DNA from: Anodontia alba
Taxonomy: Eukaryota; Mollusca; Bivalvia; Lucinida; Lucinidae
Assembly: GCA_964016985.1 (NCBI GenBank)
Contig: OZ024828.1
Span: 7,344,610-7,408,609 of the forward strand
Direction of reading: 5' to 3'
Length of the DNA: 64,000 bases
Positions 43,661 to 54,374 of the stretch are shown piece by piece. A program made the position numbers and the translations under genes. Below the pieces are notes generated by a model, which worked only from the letters and a program-made list of their open reading frames with translations, ran no database searches and was not told where the DNA came from. Every line of letters begins with the position of its first letter. Within the stretch, counting starts at the first letter, position 1.

Positions 43661-43960
43661 TTTGCTTGTGTTCAGGTTTTAAGGCCCAGTCAACCCATTT
43701 GTGTCATGTCGAGTACAGTCAGTTTACCTAACCACACTTTTTACTGGTCAGGCTAAGTCCTCTAAGTGGTTAACCCGTACTCTTGCACATTCTTTTGCCA
43801 GAAACTGACAACTGCCCTTCTTGCATCAGCAGAAAGGAGAGACTGACCATAGAAAATATTTCATCAATCTCCACTAAAGACTGTTGCCAGACCCTGTGGG
43901 GACTGGACCTGCAACCTATTGTAATTAGTTTACTTGTGGCCCAACTCATTAAGTAACATG
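43661..43960 (-). mobile_element. SINE, old degenerate copy
   Basis: The body matches the 57.9-kb SINE over most of its length (GGCCCAGTCAACCC, AGAAACTGACAACTGCCCTTCTTG, GACCATAGAAAATATTTCAT). The tRNA-like head (about 43890-43960) is heavily mutated. No target duplication was identified. Confidence 0.7.
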
Positions 43961-44270
43961 TCTATGCAAGATACAGCCCCTTATTCTACCCTATAACATA
44001 TAGGTCAAACTGGACTTCAAGTGGGTATACCAGGAACAAATTGCCTTATATAGATGTATGTCTAATATGTACATGTATATATTTATGTAATGTCATATAT
44101 TTCCTAAAAAACATAGTCATGAACAACACAATTTAAAGTGCAGACACACAGCCTATAACTCAGTGTTACAGTGGCTGAAACAACCAAATTGTGTAAAAAC
44201 ATATTAACACAGAAGTAACAGTTATATAAATACACGTTTCGAGATCTTATTAACTCAGACGGCATCATTT
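43961..44270. other. AT-rich, nothing recognised
   Basis: No repeat or exon evidence. Confidence 0.5.
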
Positions 44271-44384
44271 GAATATCACAGATAACTACTGAAATGAATG
44301 GGAAATGAGATTTTCACTACTTTGCTATGACAGGCATCTTCAAGGATCAAAGAATTTGGAGTGCAAAAAAATAAATGTGCCACA

Positions 44385-44850
44385 CCATGTGAAAATGTGC
44401 CATTGGGGCACATGCAGACAGTGAAGGCCCAGATCAGCCTGTGCAGTTTGATCAGGACTTCCACTGTCACTGTTAGTTTACCAAATCATTAAATACTGAA
44501 GACTATGGCCCGGTTGTTCAAAGCATCGTTAGCTTAATGAGCTCGTTAAGGGTCATTTCGTTAACTGTTTTAGCGGATTCAATACACAATATTCTGATAT
44601 TTTTTGCTGAAAAAATGTGAGTAGCTTTTGCACTGCAAAAGCTACTCACATTTTTTCAGCAAAAAATTTCAGCATATTTGCATATCACTCAATGTAAATT
44701 TTAATGAATCGTTAACATACGACATCGTTAGCTTTGAACAACTGGGCCTATATGTATAGCAAAAGCCCTTATCAGACTGCTGTTTCACAGACTGATGAGG
44801 ATCTTCACTATTTGCATATACCCTGACTATCTTTTCTAATGGTGTAGCTT
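44385..44850. mobile_element. C4 element pair interrupted by family A
   Basis: GGGGCACATGCAGACAGTGAAGG..GATCAGCCTGTGCAGTTTGATC at the left. TAGCAAAAGCCCTTATCAGAC..ATCTTCACTATTTGCATATACC at the right. The A element sits between. Confidence 0.55.
44507..44748. mobile_element. Family A element with TAT target duplication
   Basis: GGCCCGGTTGTTCAAAGC to CTTTGAACAACTGGGCC. TAT lies at 44504-44506 and 44749-44751. Central hairpin intact. Confidence 0.87.
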
Positions 44851-44904
44851 AAATACTTTTCTATGTAAAAGCCACTATATCAGCCAGACCAGTCTATTGT
44901 ATAC

Positions 44905-45715
44905 GAAGCTTTCATCTAAAGCTTCCTGTGGTTTGTCTTCCATATCTACCTGAAGCTCCCTTTGGTTTGCCCTGCACTACCTGAAGCTCCCTCTTGGTTT
45001 GTCTATGATGCCTAAAGCTCCTTTTGATTTGCCTATGATACCTGAAGCTTCCTTTTGGTTTGCCTTTGATACCTGAAACACCTTTTGGTTTGCCTATGAT
45101 ACCAGAAGCTCCCTTTAGGTTTGCCTATGATACTTGAAGATCCCTTTTGGTTTGTCCATGATACCGGAAACTACTTTTGGTTTGCCTACGATACCTGAGG
45201 TTCCTTTTGGTTTGCCTTTAATACCTGAAGCTACTTTTGCTTTGCCTATGATACCTGAGGCTCCTTTTGGTTTGCTTATGATACCTGAAGCTCCCTTTTG
45301 GTTTACCTATGATACCGGAGGCTCCTTTTGGTTTGCCTATGATACCTGAAGCTCCATTTTGGTTTGTCTATGATACCTGAAGCTCCATTTGGTTTGCCTA
45401 TGATACCTGAAGCTCCATTTTGGTTTGTCTATGACACCTGAGGCTCCTTTTGTTTTGTTCATGATACCTGAAGCTCCTTTTGGTTTGCCTATGATACCTG
45501 AAGCTCCATTTTGGTTTGTCTATGATACCGGAGGCTCCTTTTGTTTTGTCCATGATACCTGAAGCTCCTTTTGGTTTGCCTATGATACCTGAAGCTCCTT
45601 TTGGTTTGCCTATGATACCTAAAGCTCCCTTTTGGTTTGTCTATGATACTTGAAGCACCTGTTGGCTTGTCTATGATACCTGAATCTTCCTTTGGCCTGC
45701 CTACAGTATATCAAG
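44905..45715. repeat. 30-bp minisatellite (CTGAAGCTCCTTTTGGTTTG CCTATGATAC)
   Basis: About 26 variant units of 30-31 bp. In one plus-strand frame each 30-bp unit reads Pro-Glu-Ala-Pro-Phe-Gly-Leu-Pro-Met-Ile, and a 71-codon stretch (45134-45349) is open. One-base length changes break the frame elsewhere, and there are no splice signals, so it is not called as a gene. Confidence 0.9.
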
Positions 45716-45924
45716 ATACATTAACTCACATACTTACTATACCTGAAGATGCATTAGGTTTGCCTTCAACACCTGTAGTGCTTGCACTACTTTAAAGATT
45801 TCTGAAATGTATGTGTACAGCTTATACTACTTCTTAATTCCTTTGGTTTGCCATATGTAGTATCAGATATTAAGAGCAATAAGATCATAACAGCTTGATA
45901 AGGGTATTCGCTCTTTGCACATTT

Positions 45925-46820
45925 AAACTCTTAAAGGGCCAAGCTTGTAGCAGATGACAGTCTATTTCATTATTTTTCATTACTATATCAATTTTTCGTG
46001 GAATTCCTTAAAAATCTAATTAGTTCATCTAAACATCATTCCCTACCACTATATAAACTTTCAAGACCCTAGCTTAACTACTTTTTGAGACATCTTGCTG
46101 ACAGTCAAAATGCCAAGAATTGCAAAGGGCCATAACTATGTCAATTTTTTTTTTTGAATTCCCTAAAAATCTAATCAAATCATCTACACATCATTCCAAA
46201 CTATTTTATACAATTTCAAGACCCTAGCTTAAATACTTTTTGAGATATCTTGCTGACAAAGTCAAAATGACAAGAATTGCAAAGGGTCATAACTACATCG
46301 ATTTTTCACAGAATTCCCTAAAAATCTAATCATTTCATCTACACATCATTCCCAAGCACTATATAAAATTTCAAGACCCTAGCTTAAATACTTTTTGAGA
46401 TATCTTGCTGACAGTCAAAATGCCGAGAATTGCAAAGGGCCATAACTGTTTTAATTTTTCACGGAATTCCCTAAAAATCTGAACAGTTCATATACACATC
46501 ATTTCCAAGCACTATATAAAATTTCAATACTCTAGCTTAAATATTTCTGAAATATCTTGCTGACAAAATTTAATCCTCTTTTTTTTTCCAAAGGGGCATA
46601 ACTCTGAAAATACAAATATGTCTGCCATGAAAAAAATAAGTTTCAGCTATTTTTCCATGAGGAACCCATATATGAAATTTCAAAACTCTAACATGCACGG
46701 TTTGTAAGATATGGCATGTAAAAAAAACATGACCAATGGACTAACGGACGGAATGATGAACAAAGGTAAACTAATATGCCCCACCAACTTTTTCAATGTT
46801 GGGGGCATAACAAAGATTGT
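45925..46820. repeat. ~155-bp degenerate tandem array with hairpin tail
   Basis: CCCTAAAAATCTAATCA recurs near 46007, 46162, 46318 and 46471. GCAAAGGGCCATAACT and CAAGACCCTAGCTTAAATAC lie between. The tail ATGCCCCACCAACTTTTTCAATGTTGGGGGCATAA (46777-46811) is a strong hairpin. An F fragment precedes it at 45930-45965. Confidence 0.8.
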
Positions 46821-46824
46821 ATGT

Positions 46825-47175
46825 TTGCGAACAGTCAAGGTCCTGATCAGGCTGCTAGGAAACTGCTGGTATATGATATTATATTGGTTTACATAGGTCT
46901 AGATAAGACTTTTTTTTGATCAAAAAGTTTGATATTTTTCTAATTTCTTTATGAAAACATATGTTGTAAGTACTCATTAGAAGCACCTCACAGACATTCA
47001 AGTTGATTCTAATGAGTACCTGCAACACACCATTATTTTATAGAAATTCGAAAGACATTATCTAAATTATCCCCATCTGCCTCCTGACCCGGTGCCATGA
47101 TTAACCCTCAGTGGCTTGAACTACCCATGTCTAGAACAAATTTCAGTGATCCCGAAGATGTCCGAGTCATTGACG
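46825..47175. repeat. C4 fragment and E4 element
   Basis: GTCAAGGTCCTGATCAGGCTGC (Core-1-like), then TTGTAAGTACTCATTAGAAGCA..TTGATTCTAATGAGTACCTGC (Core-2) and the block shared with 4970-5080. Confidence 0.55.
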
Positions 47176-47430
47176 TTTGACAATATGCAATACAGACCTT
47201 TTACCTATACTTTGCATCACATGTTTTAGCACTCTATTCTGCAATAGCTACATTTGTATAAGAGTTGTAATGATATATACATCTTTTAGATAAAACATGC
47301 AACATATCACAACATAAAACTGATTTCTTTCTTTTACTTTCATGATATAAATGAGACGGATAAATTTTACAGTCAAGTTAAAAAAGATATCTTGTGTCAA
47401 AAGTGACAGATTTTTCCGGTACAAAGCATA

Positions 47431-47526
47431 CCCAGCTAGCATTCTACGTAAATCTACATCGGCCCGTCAGCTACCCTGACGGGCCGATGACGGCCCGATA
47501 TAGATTTACGTAGAATGCTGACTGGG
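47431..47526. mobile_element. 96-bp foldback CCCAG...CTGGG flanked by TA
   Basis: GCATTCTACGTAAATCTA and TAGATTTACGTAGAATGC are perfect. The centre is a GGCCCGTCAG/CTGACGGGCC hairpin. TA lies on both sides (47429-47430, 47527-47528). Confidence 0.8.
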
Positions 47527-47529
47527 TAC

Positions 47530-47780
47530 ATACTCAGTATGATAAGGGTCTTCACTGTTCTGTCCAAGGATACCTGAACACTGTGGAAACTTAGACTAGC
47601 AAAAGTGAAGGCGCTGATCAGTCAATATAGGTTGGGTTTCCACTATCTGCATATGGAATTGATATGCTAACAGAAAAAAAGATGGGTAAATGATGCTTAT
47701 GGACGAGACTACAGATACACATTCATGCAGTCTGATTAGGGCTTACACTGTCTGCCAATCCATTCTCTACCACCGTTAAA
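47530..47780. repeat. C4-type fragments
   Basis: AGTGAAGGCGCTGATCAGTC and CATGCAGTCTGATTAGGGCTTAC are Core-1-like. Confidence 0.4.
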
Positions 47781-47964
47781 TTTGCCAGAAAAGAAAAAAA
47801 GATCTGAGACTCTGATCTGAAAAGCACGGATATCTTGGCCAATCGCAGTTCACTTATCATACAAGGGTCCTTTTAACTTTTCTGAGTTTAAATAAAGATG
47901 AGAGTAAAATAAACAAGTGATTAACAATTCACAGCTCCAGGTTAGGTGATAAGTGTTGTGATAA

Positions 47965-48140
47965 TTTAGACAAATTTTATTTTTGCATTAAAACATATCT
48001 TGTGGGTACTCATTGAATTAACATATCTTGTGGGTTCTCATTGAATTAACATATCTTGTGGGTACTCATTGGAATTGCCCTGCAATTCCAATGCAATTCC
48101 AATGAGTACCCACAAGATATGTTTTGGTGCAAAAATAAAA
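47965..48140. mobile_element. E5 element with a 29-bp triplication
   Basis: AACATATCTTGTGGGTACTC occurs three times in a row before the hairpin. The right arm CAAGATATGTTTTGGTGCAAAA appears once, so the triplication is one-sided. Confidence 0.7.
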
Positions 48141-48318
48141 CAAAATCTGAACACAACCTTTGTCTGGATCTCTGTACTACATGAATCAGAACTCTGAAAT
48201 ACTGACCAATAAAATGAAATACAAATGTTTTCCGATGAATATCAATAACAACCTGGCAGAATGCTGTTATGTATGAAAAGATGCATGGAATGCATAAATG
48301 TATGAAAAGTATTTTAAG

Positions 48319-48321
<3 letters not shown>

Positions 48322-48360
<39 letters not shown>

Positions 48361-48366
48361 TTTTTG
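48322..48366. repeat. Poly-T tract
   Basis: An uninterrupted run of about 30 T. Confidence 0.9.
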
Positions 48367-48489
48367 TCATGACTCTGTGTTTAGTCATTCTTAATTTGCA
48401 TAAAAATATTTAACAAAAAATAAATAAATACTAAAAAAAAATACAAGATGGTTATTATCATTACTGGAGAACAAATACGTAGGAACTTC

Positions 48490-48725
48490 TTTTTAACAGG
48501 GTTCATTCTAACATGGTTTTGGATATAGCACAGTTTAAAGATGGATCCAAACAAATGTAGTACCCAAACAAAAATGTATAGATTATGCAGAACATGACCA
48601 TTTATGGCTATTTTTCTGCATAATTTATACAGTCGTGTTTGGATACAACATAGCTGTTTAGCTAACACAGTTTTTGCTTTGGATACCAGCAATAATGTTA
48701 TAACTGTGGTGTATTCATATAACAC
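48490..48725. mobile_element. Family H element
   Basis: GGATATAGCACAGTTTAAAG..GAACATGACCATTTATGG hairpin and GTTATAACTGTGGTGTATTC at the right. Confidence 0.6.
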
Positions 48726-48794
48726 TTTGCATACTGAATTTAAACAAACCCTAAATACATGTATTTGGATAGGCAAATCAAAATGATAAAGGAG

Positions 48795-48960
48795 CAATTT
48801 GATCATGGTCTACGCCATGTGCCAGTCTGTCAGCACAATTTAACACTTTCAGAGACCAAAATGGGCAGGTTTAACTTTATGATAAACATGGTAAGGAAAT
48901 AAGGAGTCCAAATATTTAGAATTATTATGGTAATGTTTCTGCCATGGAAACATCCACTAT
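48795..48960. repeat. Family C half element
   Basis: CAATTTGATCATGGTCTACG..GTAAGGAAATAAGGAGTCCAAATATTTAG. Confidence 0.5.
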
Positions 48961-48964
48961 CTCT

Positions 48965-49152
48965 TTAACCATTGTCATGCTGAATAAATTGAAATGCCGC
49001 ACCCACTTCTAATTGTCAGTCAATCAGATTACTTGATCTAGGTTATTGATAACAGTTTACATACTTAATGACGAATAGAAGAAGCCAAGTGATCTGGATC
49101 TACACTCTTTGTGAAGGCAGGACTTATCCAGGTTCAGCAGAAAAAGGGTTAA
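48965..49152 (+). mobile_element. Family B element, degenerate
   Basis: TTAACCATTGTCATGCTGAA to TTCAGCAGAAAAAGGGTTAA; one hairpin arm is mostly lost. Confidence 0.75.
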
Positions 49153-49204
49153 AGTTGTCTCACTGAAACAACTTTATCCCATACTACAATGTGTTTTGAA
49201 AGTT

Positions 49205-49350
49205 AGCTTGTTTTGAAAAAATTTCAGCAGACGACATTTTGAAAATGTTTTCTAATTTTTCCCAGAAACAAGAGTTGATAATTCATGCACATCATCTCCT
49301 AAGGAGACAATCTGCATAACCTGTCAACCATACTTTCTGGGGAAAAAAAT
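49205..49350. repeat. Family G element, truncated
   Basis: TTTCAGCAGACGACATTTTG arm and the Core-3-like pair around CTCCTAAGGAGAC. Confidence 0.6.
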
Positions 49351-49679
49351 CAACATTTTGTTATAGTGCTAAACAGTAATGAGTACCATAATTTAGAAAA
49401 CCTTTTATCGAAATACCAGTAGTATTTTTTATGGACTGAAAGAAAATCCAGTTTTTTTTTATACATGTACTCCCAACATGCTGGCTAAACCAGGTCTGAT
49501 TTGGAAATAACCCATGATAATATTTCTGTTATAAAATATCTACAGAAGCAATACCTGTATTTTTCTGTTCCCTGTGTATGCATTGTTCAAAATACCCTTA
49601 AAGGGACCAGGTTGACCTGCTAGATTTTCCTTCATTACCACCAAGGGATGCATCTGTGATGTCTTGTTGGCTTTACTTC

Positions 49680-49810
49680 ATGCCAAGACCCTTCTGAAAA
49701 GGGGTATCATAAGGAAAGAACTTTGCTCCCATCGGGACCAAAATTCTTTCCTTATAGAGTAGACCCCTTTCCAGAAGGTTGGAAAAACCTAAGACAGAGT
49801 TGTATCCCCA
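49680..49810. mobile_element. Family L hairpin element
   Basis: CCTTCTGAAAAGGGGTATC..AAGGAAAGAACTTTGCTCCC pairs with GGGACCAAAATTCTTTCC..AGTAGACCCCTTTCCAGAAGG. It ends next to the polyadenylation signal of the NEK-like gene. Confidence 0.65.
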
Positions 49811-49819
49811 GAAAGGGTA

Positions 49820-49825
49820 TTTATT
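49820..49825 (-). terminator. Polyadenylation signal AATAAA of the NEK-like gene
   Basis: The plus strand reads TTTATT, which is AATAAA on the minus strand. It lies 80 nt downstream of the TAG stop in the terminal exon. This is a normal distance for a short 3' UTR and supports the gene ending near 49.8 kb. Confidence 0.65.
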
Positions 49826-49904
49826 CTCCTTATGTGTTCCTTCTCTCTTTTACTATACATGAATATATATGGTAAGAAATAAATGAACTAAACAGTCTAT
49901 GATG

Positions 49905-50012
49905 CTAGGATGGTAATCCTATTCGAGCCATATCTTCACAGAACTTCAGCTGCCAAATTTTTCCAGCATACAGGTCAAAGTTTTCTTTACCCATCAGATT
50001 CACTAGTTTAGG
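49905..50012 (-). CDS. NEK-like gene, terminal exon 'e' with stop codon
   Basis: The last coding exon, 108 nt. The acceptor is TTTTATCTTTGCAG, and the frame opens in phase 0 from the previous exon. It encodes 35 residues beginning PKLVNLMGKENFDLYAGKIW and ending ARIGLPS, then TAG at 49907-49905. The motif Leu-Met-Gly-x-x-x-Phe-x-x-Tyr-x-x-x-Ile-x-x-Leu resembles the last ~35 residues of NEK1-type kinases (known family feature, recalled, not aligned). The five exons together give 182 residues with no stop and no phase conflict, which is strong evidence for a working gene. Gene identity is less sure than gene existence. An AATAAA signal lies about 80 nt downstream. Confidence 0.85.
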   Translation of the reverse strand, partial: PKLVNLMGKENFDLYAGKIWQLKFCEDMARIGLPS

Positions 50013-50224
50013 CTGCAAAGATAAAATAGAGAATATAACATCAGGATGCAGATAAACAGAGCATTCAGAGGAATACTTCTCTTTTTCTCATTTTACACAT
50101 TACTTTTATAATAAATCCAATTCAATAATTCTACGTCCTTTTCAGTGCTGTTGATTTGTTTTGGTTTAGGACACAACTGAAACAAGCTTTACACTTCAAT
50201 AAAAATTCCCAGACTGGAGTACTG

Positions 50225-50295
50225 GTGTCAGATAATATTTTGACCCGTATAATATTTTGACCTGTCCCATAATATATTGACCTGCCCGACAGTCT
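50225..50295. repeat. ~22-bp tandem repeat TAATATTTTGACC
   Basis: TAATATTTTGACCCG, TAATATTTTGACCTG and TAATATATTGACCTG occur in a row within the last intron of the NEK-like gene. Confidence 0.75.
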
Positions 50296-50820
50296 TTCTG
50301 GAGGAATGATATAACACGTGCAGAACTGATTCATATATAATATACATTTTATGAAGATGCATTTTTTTCAGGTTTACATGATAAAAGGAACCATTTCACA
50401 TTATTTACAGCAATCTATTATGATTGCCTTGTCAAAGCCAGGGGTGGGTCAATATATTATGGTGTATGCCTGTTGAGTTGGAATTGTACATCATCAATTG
50501 AAAAAAAAATTTAAAGTAACAGCATAAGTAGTGAATAAATATTGACCCTCTATAATTCAATATCTCAATAATTCAAATAAAAGGGCTGGCTTCTTGGACA
50601 ATCTGGGCTGTACCAAGCCAAAATGTGTCTTCCAACATATACAGACAGCAAAGGCCAAGACCAGCCTAAGTATCCAGCAGAATGGACAATTTCAAATTTT
50701 AGAATAAGTATTGTAAGTAGATACTTAGGGTAAATATGATAACGTTTTTTTTTTTGTGGAGAAATAAGAAGAAAAAATAAGTATCTGGATATCCCTTATA
50801 TCTTGAGCTATGATACAGCC
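50296..50820. other. Intron DNA with short repeat traces
   Basis: A C4-like trace (ATACAGACAGCAAAGGCCAAG) lies near 50640 and an E3 right end (GGATATCCCTTATATCTTGAGC) near 50787. No exon was found. Confidence 0.45.
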
Positions 50821-50824
50821 AACA

Positions 50825-51050
50825 CTATGGTAAATGTCCTGAAATTTCGAACACTTTATTCCAAACTATGTTGGCCTAAATTTTGCTTTTTATGCAGTTG
50901 TGTCTTAGAATACTTAGTGAAATGGCAAATAGTGTAGACCCTGATCGGACTGCTCCTTCAGGAGCAGTCTGATCTGGGTCTGCATTGTTTGCATATGCCA
51001 TTTTGTCAGCAACTTTGGTATACGAAATTTTAGGACACTGACCTTACATT
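50825..51050. mobile_element. C3 element, well preserved
   Basis: GGTAAATGTCCTGAAATTTCG..TTTTGCTTTTTATGCAG, Core-1 hairpin with CTGCTCCTTCAGGAGCAG, and GGTATACGAAATTTTAGGAC. Confidence 0.7.
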
Positions 51051-51271
51051 TTTACTGCTAAAAAAGAATCCTTCTTAAAGTCCATAATTAGGAAACAATA
51101 GTTTCAATATTTGTAATGAAGTCCACTAAAGAGTAGTATAAAATACAGAATTTGTTCACAAAGTTTTTGTTCAATTATCTACTGTCATTCTATACATACT
51201 TCCTAACATTATCAAAAACAATTCCAAATGGACACATAGCGATGAAGGTGTTGAATCAACATTGAAAATTA

Positions 51272-51347
51272 TGTGACTGCTGGTAAGTCAATGCTTTCCC
51301 CAAGCCTTGTGTGACTGCTGGTAAGTCAATGCTTTCCCCAAGCCTAT
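51272..51347. repeat. Exact 38-bp direct duplication
   Basis: TGTGACTGCTGGTAAGTCAA starts at 51272 and 51310; both copies run through TTTCCCCAAGCCT. Confidence 0.85.
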
Positions 51348-51421
51348 TTCATATAATTGTTTGTGCATTCACAGGGAGTTACTCAAAGTGTCAGCATTAG
51401 ATATAACAGACAGGTTAGATA

Positions 51422-51755
51422 TACAGTCAACTCTCGTTAACTCGAATTCCAAGGGACTCTCTGAAACACTTCGAGATATCCGTACCTCGAAATATCAGAG
51501 CAGCAGAAGTGAGGAAAACAATAAATCGAACATCCACATTTAACAAATGAATATGTAAATTGACTCCTGAAGTTAAAGATATATTGAAAATATTGTGGAA
51601 AAGAGGAGAAATTGCTCCTTATGAGCAATTTCTCCTCTTTTTCACAATATTTTTTTACCTGTTCTTAGATTTCCATGTTGAAACAGGGACCAGAATTTCA
51701 CTTCGAGATAAGCGGTTATTCGAGATAAGCGAGGTCGAGATAACGAAAGTTAACG
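51422..51755. mobile_element. Family I element, right end decayed
   Basis: TACAGTCAACTCTCGTTAAC at the left and GATAAGCGAGGTCGAGATAACG at the right. Central hairpin GAGGAGAAATTGCTC / GAGCAATTTCTCCTC. Confidence 0.7.
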
Positions 51756-52216
51756 GTAGGTTATTTGCTGTAAGTGTTTTCAATGTTAACATGCAGCCTG
51801 TTAAACTGATTGCTCATACCAACAGACAACATTTTAAGAAGCTCTTCTTATTTCAATCAGAAAATAAGGCTTGATATTTCACTGAAATTTTTCCTAATGA
51901 AATGCTAGGGGCTATTTTAGGAGAAAGTAAATATTCTCCGCCCATTCCACATTCAGCAGGCTACAAGTTAAATGTGATGAAAATCCAAACTGAATCTGAG
52001 GTGTGGCAATCACACTGAGTGGTTCAGCTGACACAAAAAATTTAAGCACATACATTGTATTCATTAGGTACACAAGTGGCTGGTGAAGTTACAAAAAACA
52101 ATACAACATTCACTCCAATTATAATAAAACTTACAAATCCTCGCTATTAAAATTATTGAACAGAATTTAGAGTTAAAAGTATCACAGCTCATATACATAT
52201 ATACAGCTATATCATA

Positions 52217-52538
52217 TACAGTCGACTCTCGTTATCTCCAATTCCAAGGGACTCACTGAAACACTTCGAGATATCCGTACCTCGACATATCAGTGTTGAG
52301 AGAGTGAGGAAAACAATAAATTGAACAACCATATTTAACAAATGAATATGTAATTTGACTCCTGAAGTTAGAAATATATATATATAATAATGTGGAAAAG
52401 AGGAGCAATTTCTCCTCTTTTCCACATTATTTTGTTACCTGTTGTCATAGTTTCATGTTAAAACAGGGACCAGATTTTCACTTCGAGATAAGCGGTAATT
52501 CGAAATAAGCGAGTTCGAGATAACGAGGTTCGACTGTA
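52217..52538. mobile_element. Family I element, complete, TA-flanked
   Basis: TA-CAGTCGACTCTCGTTATC to GATAACGAGGTTCGACTG-TA. Central GTGGAAAAGAGGAG / CTCCTCTTTTCCAC hairpin. TA duplication and ends of this type fit Tc1/mariner-related miniature elements (inference). Confidence 0.8.
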
Positions 52539-52564
52539 TTTCACATTGAAAAGATCACAACTAC

Positions 52565-52735
52565 AATGTACTTAAGTAGTTGATTTAATGATAATTGTAG
52601 AGCATTTTTCTTTAGTTCTCCATAAAGACATGTTGTGGGTACTCACAATATATGTTTTAAGGAGAAATAAGAAAAAATTATGCTAGAATAACTACCAGAT
52701 ATTCCACCATAAAAATCCTCTAACCTACACAAGAA
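52565..52735. mobile_element. E2 element, short form
   Basis: CTTTAGTTCTCCATAAAGAC..GTTGTGGGTACTCACAATATATG; the Core-2 loop is deleted. The right end AACTACCAGATATTCCACC is degraded. Confidence 0.6.
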
Positions 52736-52809
52736 TTCCACTAGGTCAATATCCTGCCTGCCAAGAGATGACAAGGCACAATAAAAATCTGGTATGCAAT
52801 AAAACATGC

Positions 52810-53960
52810 TGTAGTGACCCAAGATTTCTTTGTGGAAAGTTTCCCTTTACCAATGGAGCATGTGTGTTGTTATTGACTGCTCTTGTTTTTATTATTGTAT
52901 TACACATCCGTGACAGTTGGTGATTTCATAAGCATTTCATGATTTCCTTACCTCAAGTTATTCTGTGTTTATAATTTGTGTAAATGCTGATGTAAGTGTG
53001 GATGTTTTTAATAATCCAATTGTGCGAAGTGTGTTTATGTCCAGTAGTGTCCATGTTGTATGTATTTACTGTGTATTGATTGCTTCATTGTCGAAGGGAA
53101 TTGTGGGATTTGTTTATGTGCAGTGACTTGGGTCTGCCATCACACACAGACTGAAACTTCTGGTACTTTCAAAATTGATGCTCGTTTATTATAAAACAGT
53201 GTGCAAAGAAATTTAATTATTGTAAGAGTCATTTAGAGTATTCAATTGGGGTTTTATTTTTGATAATTTTAATTACCGCTTCATTCATGATTGTTCAGTT
53301 TGCACTGTTTGAAGTGGATGACCCTAGTATTTTTTACAAAGTCCATAATGGCGGAGGAGCAAAATTTTTCTTGCGGGAACATCTTCCGACATCACATGAT
53401 CCCACAGCTTCTTTTCTGCTGGTCTGGAATCCCGCAGCAGTCCCTTTGTGGGTTTGCGGGATGTGGGACCATGGGATATAAAAGACAGCTCCAGAATGTT
53501 TGCATGGACTTCACTTTTAGCTTTTTGTCTGAACAGACGTATTTATGTTACCGCTGTACTTTTGGGAAATTCACAATTATTTTCCATTTATTTCATAAAA
53601 CTATACCAATTAATATTAGGTAAATAGATTTTTTTGTAAAAGAACCCATTTTACTCATTTTTTTTTTTTTTTGCAAAAATACAATTCACAGACAGAACTG
53701 TTTGAGCCTGTATCTTAGGCAGCAAAAATCTAAAATCTCCTTTCCAATACAGTAACAGATAATTTTGTACATTAATTTTGCTCTATAAAAATCTTCCTTT
53801 TCATAACAGAAATATTAGTTTTCTGTTTCAATATTGTAACTTTGTAGTTATAAACATAAAACTTTTCATACATTTTGTCTGCTAAATGACTCGTTGACTT
53901 GTGCTTGCTAGTGATTACTATTGTAAACCACCGAGTTGTGTATACATTCAAAGCATGCGA
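52810..53960 (+). mobile_element. LTR-like segment with TATA box (tentative)
   Basis: TGTAGTGACCCAAGATTTCT starts like many Ty3/gypsy LTRs, preceded by CATGC, and CATGC occurs again at about 53954. TATAAAAG lies at 53477-53484, with GC-richer DNA upstream, as in a U3-TATA-R layout. The stretch is free of the miniature elements that fill its surroundings. The right end lacks a clear CA terminus and no second LTR was seen, so this may be a solo LTR or something else. Confidence 0.3.
53477..53484 (+). promoter_or_regulatory. TATA box candidate
   Basis: TATAAAAG follows a GC-rich block (CTTTGTGGGTTTGCGGGATG) within the LTR-like segment. Confidence 0.35.
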
Positions 53961-54370
53961 AAGGTCATTTTATTTGTCAGTTAACAGTTGATAGATGTTG
54001 AATACTGGTCAGTGATAAATGAACAAATCTTGTAGTTTTTTTTAATACTTATTTTTAAATTATATTTCATTCAGCACAGTTATGACTTCCGTTTTATTTC
54101 CACTTCCTTCAGGTAAACAGCAATTTTGACCCGCTAATAAGGAAATTGCACCCCTTTTATATTGCGCTGAAGTCCACATTTTTTTGTTTTGCACAACGCC
54201 TGGGGTCCAGCAGACCAGAGCTTTGTTGCCAGACAGGCTGAAACATCGTTATTAGATAGTGTCGGTTTTCATCGGCTGTTATACAGCAGACTAGTGATTG
54301 GACAGAAAATCACTGTCAGAGCTGTAGAACCCTCAGTACGAAAATGCTTAACCGAGAATAGGAAAACCAA
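53961..54370. other. Unassigned intron DNA
   Basis: It could be the internal part of the LTR-like element (GCCTGGGGTCCAGCAGACC near 54199 is primer-site-like only in part). No protease, RT or integrase motif was found. Confidence 0.35.
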
Positions 54371-54374
54371 TACA

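Noticed and set aside
45134..45349. 71-codon plus-strand frame in the minisatellite
   Set aside because: Frame is lost within the array by one-base changes and no splice or start context supports a gene. Kept only as a finding.
47965..48140. Possible CRISPR array (29-bp repeats)
   Set aside because: Three directly abutting 29-bp copies without spacers, in an animal genome; it is a local triplication inside an E5 hairpin.
53260..53623. Overlapping plus-strand frames of 73 and 110 codons
   Set aside because: The two frames overlap out of phase and span the TATA-like box; neither shows protein-like features.
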